Positions 34,170 through 46,997 of a stretch of 64,000 nt of DNA are shown here, one piece after another (positions within the stretch are counted from its first letter, which is position 1; every line of letters starts with the position of its first letter). This DNA comes from Ampelocalamus luodianensis (lineage: Eukaryota > Streptophyta > Magnoliopsida > Poales > Poaceae): contig CM070624.1 of assembly GCA_036346255.1 (NCBI GenBank), positions 13,796,626-13,860,625 on the forward strand. The letters are read 5' to 3'. The notes beneath the pieces are model-generated. The model was not told where the DNA came from and ran no database searches. It saw nothing but the letters and a program-made list of their open reading frames with translations. A program made the position numbers and the translations under genes.

Positions 34170-35740
34170 AATATTAATAGGATTAGGACTCCTACTTCCC
34201 TTTAGAATATGATTTCTACTTCACTCTAGAGGAGAACTAGGAGGATTATATAAAGCCATGAGACATGGCCATAGAGAACCCAAGCAATCAAGAAGCATGT
34301 CAAGCAAGAGAAACTCATCCAAAGCAGAGAACACAAGATTAGGGGTGTCAACAAATTGAATACGAATCAAATAGTGATATTCCCATATTTTATTCATATT
34401 TTTTAAACGAATACGAATTTGAACATGCTCAAATATGAATATGAATCGAACATTATAACGAATACAAATACAAATCAAACACCTACTCAATTCGGCCAGA
34501 TCCGAATATCCTACAGTACTAGTTAAGTGCCCATGTGTTGCTACGAAACATCTCAATCCGTCAAGGCGCGCAGAGCAGAGCAGAAAAGAAGAGGCAGAGA
34601 GGAGGAAGTGAGGCCCATCCAGATCCTAGCGATGGAAGCGACGATAGGGGAGGGGAAGACGCGCACGGAGCAGAGCAAAGCAGAAGAGCGGGGGTGGAGG
34701 TGAGGGCGAAGAGGAGGAGGAAGTGCAGACGACGTCGCAGGCGATGCCGGGAGAGGAGGAGTAGGGAGCGCACGATGTAAGAAAATAGTTTACTGATAAC
34801 GTGGGCCACATGTCAGTAAAGAGGAACAGAAGTAGGAAGGTGGGAAGGACGGACGACCACCAACTCCAATTTTTAAGTAGTAGAGATAATGAAGTTTAAC
34901 GAGTTGGCACTAGTTTTTTTAGTAATAATTATGCCCCTTTTCCTATGATTTATCATGTAATCATTGATCATTGGTGCCATTTTACCATTAATCCTAACCA
35001 ATTTTAGAGATATTGTAAATAAATCGATTATAACTTGTCGAATTTGATTAAAAAAAACATGCAAAAAGCTTTATGGGGGGGGATATGCCAAACTAAAAAA
35101 AAAATCAAATGCCAAATTAGAGTCCACCATAACAACGGCCTTGTCGAGACGATCGAATTGCATATATAGTATGCCCAATTTGGAGATCAAATGCAAAAGA
35201 TGTGTAATAGCTAGTTGCTGTTATTGCGCCGAATCTGGATATTATCCGCATTCGTATTCGACTCAACACCTATTTTGCATACCATATTTGTATTCATATT
35301 CAACAAAAAAAAAATCCAGATACTATCCGGATTTGTATTCGTTTTGCAATTCGAATGCATTTTTGCTTACCACATTCGCTACCATCCGAATACGGATGCC
35401 GAATAAAAACAAATAATTCGAATCCGTTTGACACCCCTACACGAGATGATTAGAGAATTGTTTATTCTTTAGCACTAGATTCGTGTATATGACAAGGATC
35501 TGATGGTCCTAAAAGGTCTGAGAGGATTATGAGAGAGCAACAATCTCTTACTCTTTGGATGTCGTGTTTAAGGAATTTGCGGTCGGTTTCGTTAAATCTT
35601 TCTCTCTCATCGTGGTTGCTTCGTCATTGTTATTTTGGTTATCTCTACGAGATTTATCCAATTCATTCTTGATATCATGCACGCTCGTATCGTATATCAC
35701 AAACTCTGATCCGATCCGGGGGGGCTATTGCACATAAGGA
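34170..35740 (+). repeat. LTR-like remnant interrupted by a hAT element
   Basis: Outside the hAT insertion the sequence looks like a plant LTR leader. It has 'ggattatataaagcc' as a TATA box at about 34235, then an A-rich transcript start with 'caagaagcatgtcaagcaag'. After the insertion come 'ttgtttattctttagcactag' and a T/C-rich stretch ('cgttaaatctttctctctcatcg'). No mate LTR or target duplication was found, and the left edge abuts the CACTA element. Assignment is tentative. Confidence 0.35.
34340..35439. mobile_element. Non-autonomous hAT element, 1.1 kb
   Basis: Begins TAGGGGTGTCAA and ends with the exact inverted copy TTGACACCCCTA. Flanks are CACAAGAT (34332-34339) and CACGAGAT (35440-35447), an 8-bp target duplication with one mismatch, the hAT signature. 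Subterminal regions are rich in 'gaatacgaat'/'attcgtattc' motifs in both orientations. The core (34540-34790) is a GA-rich tract without transposase. Confidence 0.85.
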
Positions 35741-37694
35741 GGAGGAATCAAAGTATAACAACCACGTTAATCAGTGAAAAAAATATAAAGATCTATACTA
35801 TCGATTACGGTGGATCTAGATTATAATGATGGAGATTAATCTGAAATTTTATTAATAAACCACTCTATTTGATGATATCTATCATAACTATCCTCCTAGT
35901 TAAATGGAGGCAGAAAGGGGGTGTCCTTAGCCTGGCCATGTCAACAGGAAGTCATAGGTCGTCGGTTTCCACACGCGCTGCGCTCCCACCCTGATCTAGT
36001 CTGACGATGTGTTCATGCGTCCTCGCCTCACCTCACCGCGTGTGCGCACTTCCTCGTTTCTCATGCGCCTTATCTGGCTTTGTTCCCTACCTCGCTCCTT
36101 CCTCCTCGTTCATCTCGCCTCCGTCGGTTTCTTCTTGCTTCTGTCGCCCATCGCTCTTCTTACTCTACCAACCATCGCGCATTCTACGAAGACTTCTCCG
36201 CCCAGGTTGAGATGCTTTTGCTCCAGAGCGGCCACACACGCCACCACGCACGCCATTCATTGCAGTGTTCTGAATCAAGAACATGGAGATGATTTCTATC
36301 TTTCCCCTTTGAATGATATCTTGTTCCCTATGATGTTCTGTTGCCGCCGTTCGCCATCCACCTACTCCTTTCCTGCAGTTTTCTTTACCTTGATTTCGAC
36401 TACCGTCGGGGATTCTTCTCTATTGATTTGTGCTTCCTTCGTTCGCTTTTTTGTGTGGGGAGGGGATCTGACTCCATGGATCTGATGCCCTTTGGTTCTC
36501 ACAAGGTGGTCTCTCCTTCTTCTCGATGCTTTTTGTTCGTTGTGGTTTCCTGTGGTTCTTCCCTTATCTTTCTTTGCGGTTGATTTCCCCTCCCCCCTTC
36601 TTTGCTTCTTTGTTTTTGATTTCGTGATTTTCCCCACCGCCTTGCCTTCCTCGGTTTCCCCTCTTAGCTTGCATATGTGCATCACTCTTTTTCTTTTTCT
36701 CTCCTTAGGCCTCAGTGTTCCGTTCTGCTCTCCCGCCTTCGTTTGTTGTCCTCTTCGATTTGTGTAGTTTGTTTTGTACCGCACGTGTGTTTTCCCTCTC
36801 ACTTCTTGCTTCTGTTCCTCCTCGTCTCTTGCCTACTCCATTGTTTCTCCGACCGTTCTGATTTTTCTAAATTTTCACTTGCTCATGGTCCTCGCGTTTC
36901 ACTGTTTTTTGGGTTCAAGTACCTCTCCGCCTATGGGGCGCTCCAGCGCATCTCCGCCGCACCGGTGGTCGCCATCCCTGATTATTTTGATAAAGCTCTA
37001 CCTACCCTTCTTAGCTACTCAACAATTTTTACAGAGTTTTTGTATGTACCATGCTATTCACTGAGGTGTCTTTCTATTTTTACAGATTTATTTTAACCTA
37101 TACACAGCTAAAATGATGTACTACATAAAATAACTAAAATTATTTAATATATTAGATTCTATGTCGCTATTTTTATTTGCTAACTTACATGGTTTCGAAT
37201 TTGGGTACAAAGTTGTAAGAACATTTACCTGCGAAATGGCCGACCAGCTCTGCTACTCCGTCTCAATCTCCTCTGCTACGAACTGGCAGGGCTTTGCTAC
37301 GTCTCTTCTTCCCCTCTCCCCCTCTCTCTACTCCCTCTCTTGTTTTTTTTTTGGAATTAAAATGATATTTTTTACCGATTTTTTGGGTTTAAACCGGCGA
37401 CAGGAACTCGCACCTTCCTGTCGTCATTTCAATTGGCAACAGGAATACTGTTCACTTTCAATCGCCAGTTGAAATGGTGATAGAAAGGTGGACTGACAAT
37501 GGGGTATGAAATAGGTCCATGTCGCCAATTGGAATGGCGACGGGAGCCTGTCGTTATTTCATATGGCGACATGGATCTACTTTATAAGAAAAAATCCGAC
37601 TATTTATTTTTTAAAAAATCGAACTTCCACGCGCGCTGTGCAGGAGATTTGACGAGCCCGTCCGCGGCGTCGCACATCGCCTCTGCACTGAGAC
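35741..37694. other. Intergenic, C/T-rich, no gene recognised
   Basis: 36.0-37.1 kb is pyrimidine-rich on the plus strand and yields Phe/Leu/Ser-rich open frames in all three phases, which I attribute to composition. 37.38-37.57 kb contains repeated phrases in both orientations around 'ggcgacaggaac', 'caattggcaacagg', 'gtcgccaattggaatggcgac', resembling a subterminal repeat cluster of a DNA transposon, but no ends were found. Confidence 0.45.
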
Positions 37695-38223
37695 TAGGGA
37701 TGACAATGAGGCCCCATTCTTCATTCCCCGACGGGGAATTCACCCATTAGGAGGATGGGGATGGAGCTATTTCTTCCCCCCACGGGGATACTAATATGCA
37801 AATACAATTCCCCATCGGGTGAAACGGGGATAGGGCCATTCTCCTAATCCCCATCCCCGCTACCCGCATGGGCCCCTTATAAGACATGTAGGCCACTAGC
37901 CTACTACCGCACATGATAAGGCGATAGCCCGATAATATCTTTTGCATCATTTACTTTCCAGATGCTAATTAATCAAAAAATATTACCATTTTAACATAGC
38001 ATGTCGATGTTCATACCCATTTTTATAACATTATGAATCTTATTTTATCTTCTTTCGGGATCTAATTTTCAGGTATGGGTCCTCGTGGGCCCCGATAACC
38101 CGATGGAGACGGGAACGGGGGGAGAATAGCACCCGAGGACGAGGAATTTTTCTTCTTTCGAGGATGAGAATCTTCCACCACTCCCCGACGGGAAATGGCC
38201 CCGTTGCCAACTTGCCATCCCTA
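37695..38223. mobile_element. Non-autonomous hAT element, 529 bp
   Basis: Begins TAGGGATGACAATG and ends TTGCCATCCCTA. Flanks are ACTGAGAC (37687-37694) and ACGGAGAC (38224-38231), an 8-bp duplication with one mismatch. Subterminal regions carry many 'ccccgacggggaat'/'cccgttg' motifs in both orientations. No coding capacity. Confidence 0.85.
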
Positions 38224-38231
38224 ACGGAGAC

Positions 38232-38724
38232 GGACGGCATTGCACAAATGCACGGTGACGTCCGCGCGGTTGCGCCGAAAACGTTGTGCACTTGTGCTAC
38301 TGCTCGACCGCTCGAGCACGTTTCGGTTTCAGCTTAGCCCGTTCCGGGTCCAGCACTCTGTTCAGGGCAATTTGGGCCAAATAAGGTCGGACCGGATTGT
38401 ATCAGGTCACACTTGGACCAGCGTAAAATCTATGCAGGTGATGGATAGGGCAAGGTTGGGTGGTTCAAAGCTCAAACTGACTTATCATCTGTTCGTTTCG
38501 GCCCAGAGCCGTGACACGTCAAGACAAAAATTCATCATATCGAAGTACAGAAAACACCAAGGTTGCTTCCGTAACGAACTAACGATTTATTTAGAAACGA
38601 GAAAATCTGCAAGTGATTTCTTTTCTAGCCCTAATTCCATGTGAAATTTGGCTGCTCGTACACTCGAAGCAGATGGCACAAGCTAAGGCACTGGTTACGG
38701 CAAACGTACTACAAACGAAGCAAC
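38232..38724. other. 3' flank of the aquaporin gene
   Basis: Contains the 3'UTR of the minus-strand aquaporin gene. No other feature recognised. Confidence 0.4.
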
Positions 38725-40050
38725 TCAGTAATCCTCAGCGGCCACGGGCAGCCGTGTAGCTGCAGATGCCGGCGCCTCAGGCTGCTCAGCCATGACAAAC
38801 TCATACAACGCACTGGCCAACCCGGCGCCGATCAGCGGCCCGACCCAGTAAACCCAGTGGTGGCGCCAATTCCAGCCGATAAGCGCGGGACCGAACGCCC
38901 GCGCCGGGTTCATGGCCGCGCCGTCGAATGGGCCACCGACGAGGATGTTCGCGCCCGCGACAAAGCCGATGGCGAGGGGCGCTATGGCGCCGATGCCGCC
39001 GCTGTTCCGGTCGACCGCGGTGGCGTACACGGTGTACATGAGCCCGAACGTCATGACGACCTCGAGCAGGAGCGCGTACCGCTCGTGGATGCCGTGGCCG
39101 AGTGTGAAGCCCATGGGGCGCTGCGGGACAAGACACACAGCATGCAAAAGTGAGACGTGGCAAACATGACGCGTATACATATGTGCTGATAACTTGCGCC
39201 AAAAAGAAATACGCAACTATTCTTGACTCTATAAACAGCAATTTTTTTGACTTTGTTGGTAGGCTTAAAAATATATTAAAATGTGGCACGAATATTATGT
39301 ACTTCAAACACGTTGTTTACTACATTTCTTAAAAAAGAATCTAAAGGTTCTGTCTCTGCAGCCTGAATACCTGATGCTTCTGAACCTACAGCTAGCCTTT
39401 GTGCACCAGTGGAGTATCTAGGCGCTGACCACAGCTTTGACTACGGTCACTTCTCAGAACTTCCAACCCGGGAGGCTTAATTAAGCGCAAATACGGTGCT
39501 TCATGACGATAACACCAACAATGAAGAAAACAATTACAATGCCTCCCAAAGCGAGCCTTAGGAGAACCACCGCGACCACGGCGCCGAGCAGCTGCGCGGC
39601 CCAGTAGAGCACGGCCCGCCCGAGCGAGATGCGACGTCCCACGAGCACGCCGAACGTGACGGCCGGGTTGACGTGCCCGCCCGACGCGTTGCTCGCCAGC
39701 GCCACCGCGGCGGCCAGCGCCAGCGCGTGCGCGACAACCATCACGAGCAGGCCCCCCAGCGTCCCCGTGTCCCTGTACAGCTTCCCTGCGAATCAAAGCA
39801 AAATCTTCTACACATGATGATATCGCACCGCAAAATATCGATGCCTCCATATGCACATGCGAGTCCGCGCGCAGTCGTGACCATGTGTATATATTTTTCA
39901 CGTACAGAGGCCGTAGACTGAGCCTTCGGCGGCGAAGACGAACACGGCGGTGGCTATAAACTCTGACAGCGCCGCGCGGGTAGCGACCGGCAGTAGGGGC
40001 TCCGCCTCGGCGTTGTCGGCACGGCGGGAAGTGTAACGAGCTGGCAGCAT
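38725..40050 (-). CDS. TIP3: Tonoplast intrinsic aquaporin, TIP3-like (three exons)
   Basis: Minus-strand model: exon 1 40050-39906, exon 2 39785-39538, exon 3 39120-38725, all GT-AG, 789 nt, 262 residues, the normal TIP length. It forms a water channel in the vacuolar membrane. Visible features: TM1 with ALSEFIATAVFVFAAEGS, typical of TIP3; first NPA motif in SGGHVNPAVTFG (residues about 88-90); second NPA in GPFDGAAMNPARAFGPAL. The H2 filter His is in VAHALAL, and the LE1/LE2 Ala and Arg of the selectivity filter are in GAAMNPAR. The protein ends AEDY as in seed-type TIP3 proteins. The exon 1/2 junction creates Trp where TIP3 often has Gly. The ATG at 40050 is followed directly by the family N-terminus. 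No disabling change, but a Copia element sits 57 bases upstream, so expression may be altered. TIP3 proteins usually act in protein-storage vacuoles of seeds under ABA control. Confidence 0.9.
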
Positions 40051-40106
40051 AGCTGACGTTTTTTTTTTTTTTTTGGTAGGCGGGGTGGTGATTCTGCGGT
40101 TATTTT
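40051..40106 (-). promoter_or_regulatory. Remaining native 5' leader/promoter stub of the TIP3-like gene
   Basis: Only 56 bases of native sequence remain between the ATG and the Copia insertion, including an 18-base poly(T) on the plus strand (poly(A) in the sense direction). No TATA box is present in the stub. Confidence 0.6.
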
Positions 40107-40367
40107 TGTTAAGAAACCGGGCCCAGGACCGAGTCCCGCCCGGTGCCTCCTCATCCCAAACGCTGAAAGGTCGTAGCCTATATATAGGGGTGCTATTCAT
40201 TGTAATGGATTGATCGTTGAATGAAGGAATAAAGAGAAGCGAGAAGTCCCCTACATCTCTCGTGTTCATCTCATATTCGTTCTTATGTTCTTGCATTGTT
40301 CTTACGATTCTATACTTGTCTCACGAGGTAATCGCCGGATCGACTCGCCAATGACGGTTCCTCAACA
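40107..40367 (+). repeat. 5' LTR of the Copia element
   Basis: 261 bp, TG...CA, with TATA-like cctatatatagggg at about 40176 and AATAAA at about 40228. It differs from the 3' LTR mainly by small indels, concentrated in the first 60 bases. Confidence 0.88.
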
Positions 40368-42240
40368 CGTTATCGGCGACGATCGACTCTCCTCGCATCG
40401 AAAAGGTAACCGTCGATGAACGACACTCGTAGATTGAATCGTATTTTCTAGATTGCTTTCAATTCTGCAAATTTGGCTTTCTAGATTGGTTTTCTACGGT
40501 ACAAATCCGCTCTAATCTACCGCGAGCCGACTTGAAGTCGCCGGCCAAGCCGATCGGTGGGTTGCATGAAAGAGTAGATGATGATTGCACTGTAGTTGAT
40601 AGATGAAATCGCATGAAAGGCACAATGTGCACGGCACCGCCTGCAAGCGACTGTCACTACCTCCGCGATACGTTACCGGTCGGCATAGTCCGCCATCACG
40701 TACCGCCACGGAGGCAACGACAGAGTCACGCCACTAGCACGCGGCAAACTTGCACAAGTCGGCCTGAAGCCACGCCACCACGCCTACACGCGCTACCGAT
40801 ACAATCCCGATGTTGATTGCACTACGTTTATAATGAACAGTAATCCTCGTATGAACAGTATTTTGCACGAACAGTGATTGTGTTGAAGAAAAAAAATTTG
40901 GCCTGAAACCATCGGCAAACAGCATGGCTTAGAGCTATGTGCCGCCGCCATGGCGACCGAGCCGCCTTACTACGAGCGAGCCGCGGCGCACATCTTGAAG
41001 GCGCCGCCATGAAGCGTCGGCCACCAGGTGCCGTGACCCGAACGACGGCGCCGCCGAGCCCGGGCTGCGCTTGGAACGCCGGGCGCCGCCGTCGTCGGAA
41101 GTTCGCGACGCAGCTGGGGCACCGCCGACCTCGCTGAAGCAAGTGCGGCCGAGCCGCCGCCGACCGCGCCGTTTAGTGGCCGCGCGGTGATGGTCACCGA
41201 AGAAATCGAAAAAGGGGGAGAAGGGGTCGTCGCGCGCGCGATCCCGCCGTCGGCTCGCAAGCCGCCGCGCGCCGGCCCCGCCATCTCGCTCATAGCGGCG
41301 CGCCGGCCGCACCGCAGCTAGGCCCCTCCGCCGCCGCACCGCATGGGCGCCTGACCGATACCACGGTTACCGCCAGCTGCGGCGGCGTCGGCGCGACGCC
41401 GCCTGGCACGGCGCGCCACTACGCCACTTCACGCACGCGTGCCTCGCCGGTCGGTTGCGCGGCGGCGCCCGAAGCCGCCGTCGCGCGCCGGCCGCCGTGC
41501 TCGCCGCCGGCCGTCGCGCGCCACCGCTCGCGGCCGTCTTGAAGCCGCCGCGAAGCGTCGCTTGAAACCGCCGCCGACGCGCCACGCTTGCACGAAGATA
41601 GCCGCCGCCCCTGCCCGGAGCGCCGCCGCTTGCTTACACGGGATGGGAGGGGGACAAGAAACCCTAATGGAAGACCCCCCTCCTCTCTCTTGATCCGGCT
41701 GGAGTGGGCCAAGAAGGCCGGCCCATGACGGCCGGCCCAAAGGGAATTGGCGCATGGGCCATAGAAAACGGTGGAAGAAAAATAAAAGGAGAAGGGGGGC
41801 AGCCGGTGGAAAAAGAAAGAAAGGAGGGGGCGCGGTGGGAAAAAAATGGACTTTTTGCAAAGAAGCCCTCTGAATATATGTAAATTACGCGCAAATTCTC
41901 TCAGAACTGAGATTTCGCGTTTTAGCCCTGAAACTTGCAGTTTTCACCGAAAAATCCTTTTTCCAGCAGGAAAGGCCTCGGGAATCCATTTTTTTGCGTA
42001 ATTTTGAACTTTGAAGCATATTTATTGTTGTTATTATTATTTCTATGTAACTTATTACTGTATTTACTGTTTTGATTATCTGTGATTGTTTATATTGCTT
42101 TTAATCACTGAAAATAGCAGTAAATCATGAAAAAATGCATAGAAAAATACGGGAATACGAACCTGGAGTTCGAAGAGCATTGTGAGAATTTTGCAACCAT
42201 TTTATGCAAATTACCAGTAGTAATCCTTTGAACTTTTTGC
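40368..42240 (+). other. Long leader of the Copia element, with a GC-rich CGCCGCC tract
   Basis: 40.9-41.7 kb is extremely GC-rich with repeated 'gccgccgcg' and 'gcgccggcc' phrases. The tract yields Arg/Ala-rich open frames on both strands with no family resemblance. It lies between the 5' LTR and the gag relic, so it is leader or acquired filler. Confidence 0.5.
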
Positions 42241-44416
42241 ATGAATATGAAGATGACTGGCATCACGAATCAGGAATTCGAAGAACTGACCCAGCATGGC
42301 CAGATTTTGTATAAAATTTGTATCAGTCTTCAATTCCGTGGTAATGTAATCACGGATGAGCAGAAGATCGAGAAGACTCCCTACCTTTCACCCAAACGCG
42401 GTGCAATCCGCACGCAACTATCGTCAAGACGGCTACATGAAGTATGCCGAATTAATTGACATCATGCAAGTTGCGGAAGCTCAAGGTGATGTTCTAGGAA
42501 AGAACTTCATCTCGCAGCCACCTAGTAGCAATGTTGGCCATGAAGTCACTACTAGCAGCTACAAGGTGATGAAGCCTCTCACAAATGAGAGGAGCAAGAA
42601 GGGTAAGGCCGTGCGTCACACATTATTAATGTTTTCCAGTTTAAGAAGAAGGGCAAATGATAGCATGAGGCATACCTCGCCATTGCAGGCACAGAGGATC
42701 CACATCCATTAGCTGCACTAATGAATGTGAACAGCCCAGTAGCGGCCCCATCATCCCTCCTTTGGACATCATAGCGGCCATTGCCGTAGCTGCCCAAGAG
42801 GAGAAGATCGCGCATGGAGCCGATTTAGGCAGCAGTTCCTGAATACTTCGCCTATTAGATCCAGTGCACGTATTGCACTCGGACCTTTTATAGAAACTTG
42901 CAGTTTGAAATTGAAGCATAACTTTGAATTATTGAATAATGGTTGTAAGCTCTAGGAGAGCAAAGCATTAAATTCTTATTATGAGTCATGCAAGACTTAT
43001 TTTCCCGTTTTTATAATAGCAAGTTATGTTCTGATATTTGAAGTATTTTATTTATGTGTTGCTTGCTTTCTGCTACATATTAATAAAGTACATTATATTA
43101 GAACGCGTGTGGCGCCCTATGGAGGAAGTGTGCTTAGCATGTAGCGGCACAATGAAAACCATCCTAAGAGAAATGGAAATTTTTCCAGTCGATCAGCAAG
43201 AATGCTGGTAGTCTTACGACAATCGCAGAAATGATACTTGTATAATAGGCTCGGGAAGGGCCACAACTATACTCCCAATGGGCACAACTTTGGTCATTGA
43301 AGAAGACTTGTTGTACCAGACCGACTAGAACTCTCAAGGATATTTGCGCTATCAGTTTCGTGTAGAGACCGATGAAGAGTATGGTGCAGAATACTGCTCA
43401 TTACAAAGCGTGAAGAAAGTGAAAAATAGCATTAGAATGTCTTCCTTCATATGAAACTGGCTATACTACACTAATATTAAGGCACTGCAGCCTATCTTGC
43501 TTTGAAAACCGTATTTAGAAGCTCGAACTTATCTATCTCTAGCATGATAGATTATGCCGCTAGGTCCTAGGATAATAAGAGATATAATTAACAATTCACA
43601 GGACATAATATGAATATAAAGAATTTCCCGAACTGAAGATTTTGTGTTCCCCGCATGGGCCACCGGGAAATTAATTATTAGACCTTTTGCTCTGAAAGCG
43701 AAGGATAAAGTCCCTGCATTCCTGGACCGTATCTAGGGAGACTTTTTGCGGTCCTATACAACCCCTGTAAGGGTCAATTAGGTATTTTATAGTGCTCATC
43801 AATGCTTCCTCGGAATGGTCGCACGTATGTTTATTGTCTACGAGAAACCATGCTTTTGCAAAGCCAATCTCATGCAGATAATTAAATTAGAAATATTTTC
43901 CCTGATCATCATATGAAGTCCACCAATGGACAATGTCGGAGAATTTACTTTGAAAGCATTTGATGATTATTGCACTAAAATGGGAATTAAAGTTGAGCAT
44001 TCTGCACTCATATCCACACCCGAATGGATTAGCGTAACTTTGAAGAATTGTAATTTACCAACTATATGTTGGGGACACGCAGTCCTGCTCGTAGCAGCTC
44101 TCATCAATTTTAGACCGTCGGCCTATAACATCCATCCACCTATGCAACTAGCATAAGGGTCAGCACCGAAAACTTATCATCTTCGCAAGTTTGGTTGCAA
44201 GGGTTATATACCTATACCACCACCAGTAGCGAATCGCAATGGGTCTTCTCAGAAAGTCCGGGATATCGTTGGTTATGAGACAACATCCATAATCAAGTAT
44301 TTGGACCCTATGACTGGAGATTTACATAATACCCGATTCGCTGATAGTATATCAGATGAGATTAGTTTCCCGTCATTAGGGGGAGGAAATCAACCCTTGA
44401 TAATAATATCGGGAAA

Positions 44417-44620
44417 TAATTGAAGTCTAGAAGACAATTGAGTCTAGAAGACAATTGAAGTCTAGAAGACAATTGAAATCCAGAAGATAATTGAAATCTA
44501 TGCGAGATGACCCGCGCACTAGTAAAACAAATAGAGAAGTCCAGAAGATAATTGCGATCGTAAGATAATTGAATTGAAGTCTAGAAGACAATTGAAGTCC
44601 AGAAGATAATTGATTTGCAA
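44417..44620 (+). repeat. Short tandem repeat in the Copia pol relic (gaagtctagaagacaatt units)
   Basis: Eight or so variants of 'gaagtctagaagacaatt' / 'gaagtccagaagataatt', about 18 bases each, with one interruption. They fall between integrase and reverse-transcriptase relics, where the family has a 'VQKIIHLQ'-like region, and look like local expansion of that codon stretch. Confidence 0.65.
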
Positions 44621-46997
44621 GTATTAGCGAATCAACTGCCAGACTACTTCAGTGATTTGAAGAACGTGACCAAGTAGCATTTGCATGTACGCAATGCACC
44701 GGAGAGGGTTGAAATACCAATGAAGGTATCCCTAATCCCGTCCAGAGGCCTCAGAATAAAAGGACAAGAACTCCGGTCCCTCGAATCCGAAGTAACCGGG
44801 GACGCTTGGTGAAAAAGGATAAGAAGGACTTGACACAGCCGATCACCAAAGTGCCCCAGAACTAGAAGGGGAGCCAGTTGAGACTTGGCATCGGTATGGA
44901 ACCTTCAGAAAAGGCATACCAGAATTAAACACCCCATGAAGGGAAACATCAACATGGATGTGTGCGCACACATCGGAGCTGAAAAACTAAAGGGACTTGC
45001 CCCGCAATTGGAAGCAGCGGTGAGCAAGTAGAAGCATTAAAAGAATCGCCCCTTGAAGAAATAGTTATAAACTTTATGACCTCGGGAGAATCTTTGAATA
45101 TGACAACAGCCAATGTCGACATTTACTTTGCAAAGAAACTTGCCACAATCATCAATCTTGATCCAGGCTCGCATCGCTCGATAAATGAAAGAAAAGATCA
45201 GATTGAGAGGATTGGGAGAAGGCAATTGAAACCGAATTATTCTTTTGAATAAAGAAAGACGTTTGGGCTGTATAGCCGCACGTCTCCCTTGTGCACCCCA
45301 TAAGGTATAAGTGGGTATTTGTTCGAAAGAGAAATGAAAAGAAGCAAGGCTCGTTGTACAAGGTTTCACCGACATCCGTAAGATGATTATGAAGAAACCT
45401 ATTCCCGGTCATGGCGTAACTCCCTTTAAATATTTATCTCAATGGCGAACTTGAAGTTAGAAGCGAAATTGATGGATGGGGTACCAAAGATACCTTTATG
45501 AAATATTGATTCAGACATTTATATGAAGATACCGAATGTATCAACGTCCCCAACCAAAACAGAGCAAATAGAAACATGTACGATGTGAAACTCGTAAAGT
45601 CATTAGACGAACCTAACAATCAGGCGTGTATGTGGTATAATCGCTGAGCGACTTTCTATGCATGAAAGGCTACACTAACAAATGAGAATAATCTCGTGTA
45701 TTTATACAACGATCCTGAATGGATTTTGTATAATCTTAGAGTATGAAGATGATCTGAATATCATCGAACCACGAAGGATATTAAGAAAGCAAGCTCTTAC
45801 CGAGTCGAGTTCAAATGAAAGGTTTGGGAAAAACCAAATATTGCTTAAGCTTGCGACTTGAGCATGCCCTGAAGGGATATTATTGCATCAGTCAGCCTAC
45901 ACTCAGAAAAGTGTTATAAAGGTTCGACTTTGCAAAGACATACCCTTTGAAAGTGTCAATGGTCGGAAATCTTTGCAGCAAGACAAAGACTGCATGCACC
46001 TAAAGAAGAGGGGAGGAAGTCCGGGACCGAATTTCTACACAAGTGCAAAAGAAGCACTAATGTATTTAGCAAACTGTACTAGAATGAACATTGTATTTGT
46101 CGTGATCCTACTAGCAAGGTATAGTGCAGAACCTACCAAAGGCATTGGCAGGGGATAAAGGACATCTTCTGATACCTCCAAAGAAGCAAAGAATTTAGTC
46201 TGTTCTACAGAAAGAACAAAGACTTAACTATGAATGGCAATGCAGAAAACGGGTACTTGTAGGACCCACATACAGCCAAAGCGCAAACAGGCTATGAACT
46301 CCTATGTGGTGGAACTGCAATTCCATGAAAATCGTCTAAGCAGAGTCTTGTACCAACTTCGACGAACCACTCGGAACCAATAGCATTATACGAGGCCTCA
46401 CGAGAATGTACTTGGCTTCAGCGGATGATTCACTACATCCAGCAGTTATGTGGATTGAATACCGCACCAACCCCCACTATTATCAATGAAGATAATGCAG
46501 CTTGTGTTGCACAAGTGCAGATGGGTTATTGTGAAGAATCCTCTCACAAAGCATATCAACCTCAAGTTCTTCTATGCTCATGAATTGCAAAAGATAAACG
46601 TAATCAAAGTACTACATACTAGGTCATGTGAGAATCTTGCAGATTTATTCACTAAGTCACTTCCAGCGTCTAGTTTTGAAAGATGCAAATGTGGAATTGG
46701 AATGATGAGACTTAGAGAAGTGCAGAATTCAGGGGGAGAATCTTCACAAACTCATTACTAAAGCTTGATCACGAAGATCGAGTACCCAAAAGGTAAATCC
46801 TGGAGATTAAATGAAATTGGGTGGATTGTACTCTTTTTTCCTTGGCGAGTTTTCTTGAAGTTTCTCGCTAAGGTTTTTAATGAGGCAATTGTGCGATAGC
46901 GAACATGATTCATGTACTCTTTCTCCAAATTTTTCCCACTGGGTTTTTATGGAGTTTTGATGAGACATGAACATGAAGGATGAGTGCCCAAGGGGGA

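Noticed and set aside
36007..37096. Overlapping Phe/Leu/Ser-rich frames suggesting a membrane protein
   Set aside because: Pyrimidine-rich DNA gives such frames in all three phases. No coherent membrane family or start context was seen.
40820..41860. Arg/Ala-rich frames on both strands
   Set aside because: They follow a CGCCGCC-rich tract inside the Copia leader, with equal frame length on opposite strands and no conserved motif.
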